64,000 bases of DNA from Turnera subulata (Eukaryota; Streptophyta; Magnoliopsida; Malpighiales; Passifloraceae), in assembly GCA_028386065.3 (NCBI GenBank), contig JAKUCV010000253.1:194656-258655 (forward strand), in the 5' to 3' direction. The translations under genes and the position numbers were made by a program. Below are positions 62,747 through 64,000 of the stretch, piece by piece (the first letter of the stretch is position 1; the number at the start of each line of letters is the position of its first letter). The notes under the pieces were generated by a model that was not told where the DNA came from, made no database searches, and saw only the letters and a program-made list of their open reading frames with translations.

Positions 62747-64000
62747 TGTTAGAACTCATGTCTCCTTATCTCATTTCAGGGTTTTGATATTGACAAACAA
62801 AGCATGACTCAATTGATGACAAACAACCTTGATGCAAAAAGAAATCAATCAAAGAACAAAGGTCCCAAGAGAAAAGAGCACAAGAATTGAAGTAACAAGC
62901 AAGATGGGTTAGGAACACAAAATGTACAAGGGTGAAACACTCAATTCTTCTAAAGACATTGGCTCAAAACAAAATTAATTTTACACATGCATCAAATAGC
63001 ATTCTATCAAACACAAAAATGATTTTTGAGTGTTGAACATCGATGTTCCTGCCTAACAATGTTCCAGAAAACAGGCAGTAGCCTAGAACATCGATGTTGG
63101 CTTCCCAAACATCGATGTTCATGTGACTGTTGCACCTAAAACTCTTTGCAGCACCAGAACATCAATGTTCCAATTTAAGACATCGATGTTCCCTCAATTT
63201 GTTCTCTTTTGAACTTCGGCAGATGCTCAAAACATCGATGTCTGAATGGCAAACATCGATGTTCCAACAAAGATCATCGATGTTCATCATTCCGACATCG
63301 ATGTTCACATGATGCTCATTTTTAATCGGTTTTGGCAGTGTTTCAAAACAATGATGTTCCCATGGCAAACATCGATGTTTTAGTGACCGTTGGCTTCAAT
63401 AATTCAAATCCAACAGACAAACATCGATGTTGTGATACCCAACATCGATGTTGTGATACCCAACATCGATGTTGTGATACCCAACATCGATGTTGTGCCG
63501 TTAGAATCAAAAATCCTTTTCCACCTTGCATGTTATCTTGTCTAAAGGTGTTCAGAACTTGTTTCCAACGTCCATATAAGTTTTTGAATCTACAAATAGA
63601 GGCATTAAACCTCTCTTTCTGGGAGATCAACTCTCTACATTTTAGGCATTCATAGTTATACATTCATACACATTTTTATAAGCCAATATTCTTGAGAATT
63701 GAGAGTTGCCTTTATAGAGCTTTACTTGTTACTCATATTCACTCTTTGAGAGAGCTTTTGTTTGAGTGTTTTTTAAAGTGTTGTTCATACACCTTAAGGG
63801 AGGATTGTTCCCTTGTAGCATCTCATAGGAAGAGTGTTGAAGTGAGGTATCTTCAACCAAGTAGAGTTTCGTGTGAGTCAGGCTCTAGGAATGTATATGG
63901 TTTGTTAAGCACCCGAAAGCTTAACCTAGATAGTGAAATCTTCGAGAGAGTCTCTCGGAGGACTGGATTAGCCACACAAGTTGTGTGTGTGAACCAGTAT
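62747..64000 (+). repeat. 3' LTR of element E, cut by the window edge
   Basis: Collinear with 53276-54623. Palindromes 63038-63494. Differs from its partner in palindrome-unit number at two places: one unit fewer near the start, two more near the end (63420-63494). Confidence 0.92.
63038..63494. repeat. Array of AACATCGATGTT palindromes (E 3' LTR)
   Basis: Ends in four identical sites at 63420, 63441, 63462 and 63483, exactly 21 bp apart and joined by the same 9-base spacer GTGATACCC. Confidence 0.95.

Larger units (their letters stand above)
53276..64000 (+). mobile_element. SIRE-type element E, nearly full length
   Basis: LTR 53276-54623, PBS, gag, pol with integrase and RT, partial RNase H, antisense ORF1, internal palindromes, sense accessory ORF, PPT, LTR from 62747 to the window edge. 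The reference layout for the family in this window. Inserted in chromovirus H; left flank AAAGG. Confidence 0.92.

Overview
The window is plant nuclear heterochromatin. I see no host gene. Almost every base belongs to LTR retrotransposons nested in one another: Ty1/copia elements of SIRE/Maximus type, and Ty3 elements of Athila, Tat/Ogre and chromovirus type. There is also one long-TIR foldback element, one solo LTR and one piece of plastid DNA with a truncated trnS-GCU. Plant-type gag, pol, chromodomain and accessory ORFs plus the plastid insert make a flowering plant near certain; the species is not recognisable. Element names A to J are mine. LAYOUT. 1-2460: SIRE-type A on the minus strand (open partial gag and 5' LTR), inserted in Ty3-like F (2462-6055), whose interior carries only two antisense ORFs. 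6056-12511: SIRE-type B, the only copy with a complete intact gag, with pol and accessory genes deleted; a single N at 6757 marks a suspicious join in its 5' LTR. 12512-21372: SIRE-type C, with broken gag, no pol, two antisense ORFs, one sense accessory ORF and the 3' LTR. 21373-25973: Tat/Ogre element G, whose reverse transcriptase is split by plastid DNA, followed by an antisense ORF and the start of its 3' LTR. 25974-44818: Athila-type J (minus strand) inside that LTR with target duplication GGCCC; J is itself interrupted by a solo LTR (31746-33255), SIRE-type D (33769-41089) and a foldback element (41090-42052). 44819-45207: rest of G's LTR. 45287-50335: 3' half of a second Tat element, G2. 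50482-53275: 3' half of chromovirus H (minus strand). 53276-64000: SIRE-type E, nearly full length with gag, integrase, RT, antisense ORF, sense ORF and 3' LTR, inserted in H. HOW THE PARTS WORK TOGETHER. The SIRE-type family has an unusual plan: LTR, PBS, gag(-pol), antisense ORF1 with its own TATA box (and antisense ORF2 in C), an array of AACATCGATGTT palindromes, a TATA box, a sense accessory ORF, PPT, LTR. The same 12-bp palindrome fills the U3 part of every LTR, mostly as doublets 20-21 bp apart that recur about every 72-75 bp in the arrays I measured, so the sites lie near multiples of a helical turn. It sits upstream of the LTR promoter and of the internal sense promoter. Antisense ORF1 occurs four times with exactly the same length (684 bp) and ends in a truncated LINE-type endonuclease/exonuclease/phosphatase fold; one of the four copies is in the Ty3-like element F. 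I consider the palindrome arrays together with the separately promoted accessory genes the best candidate for an undescribed system here.
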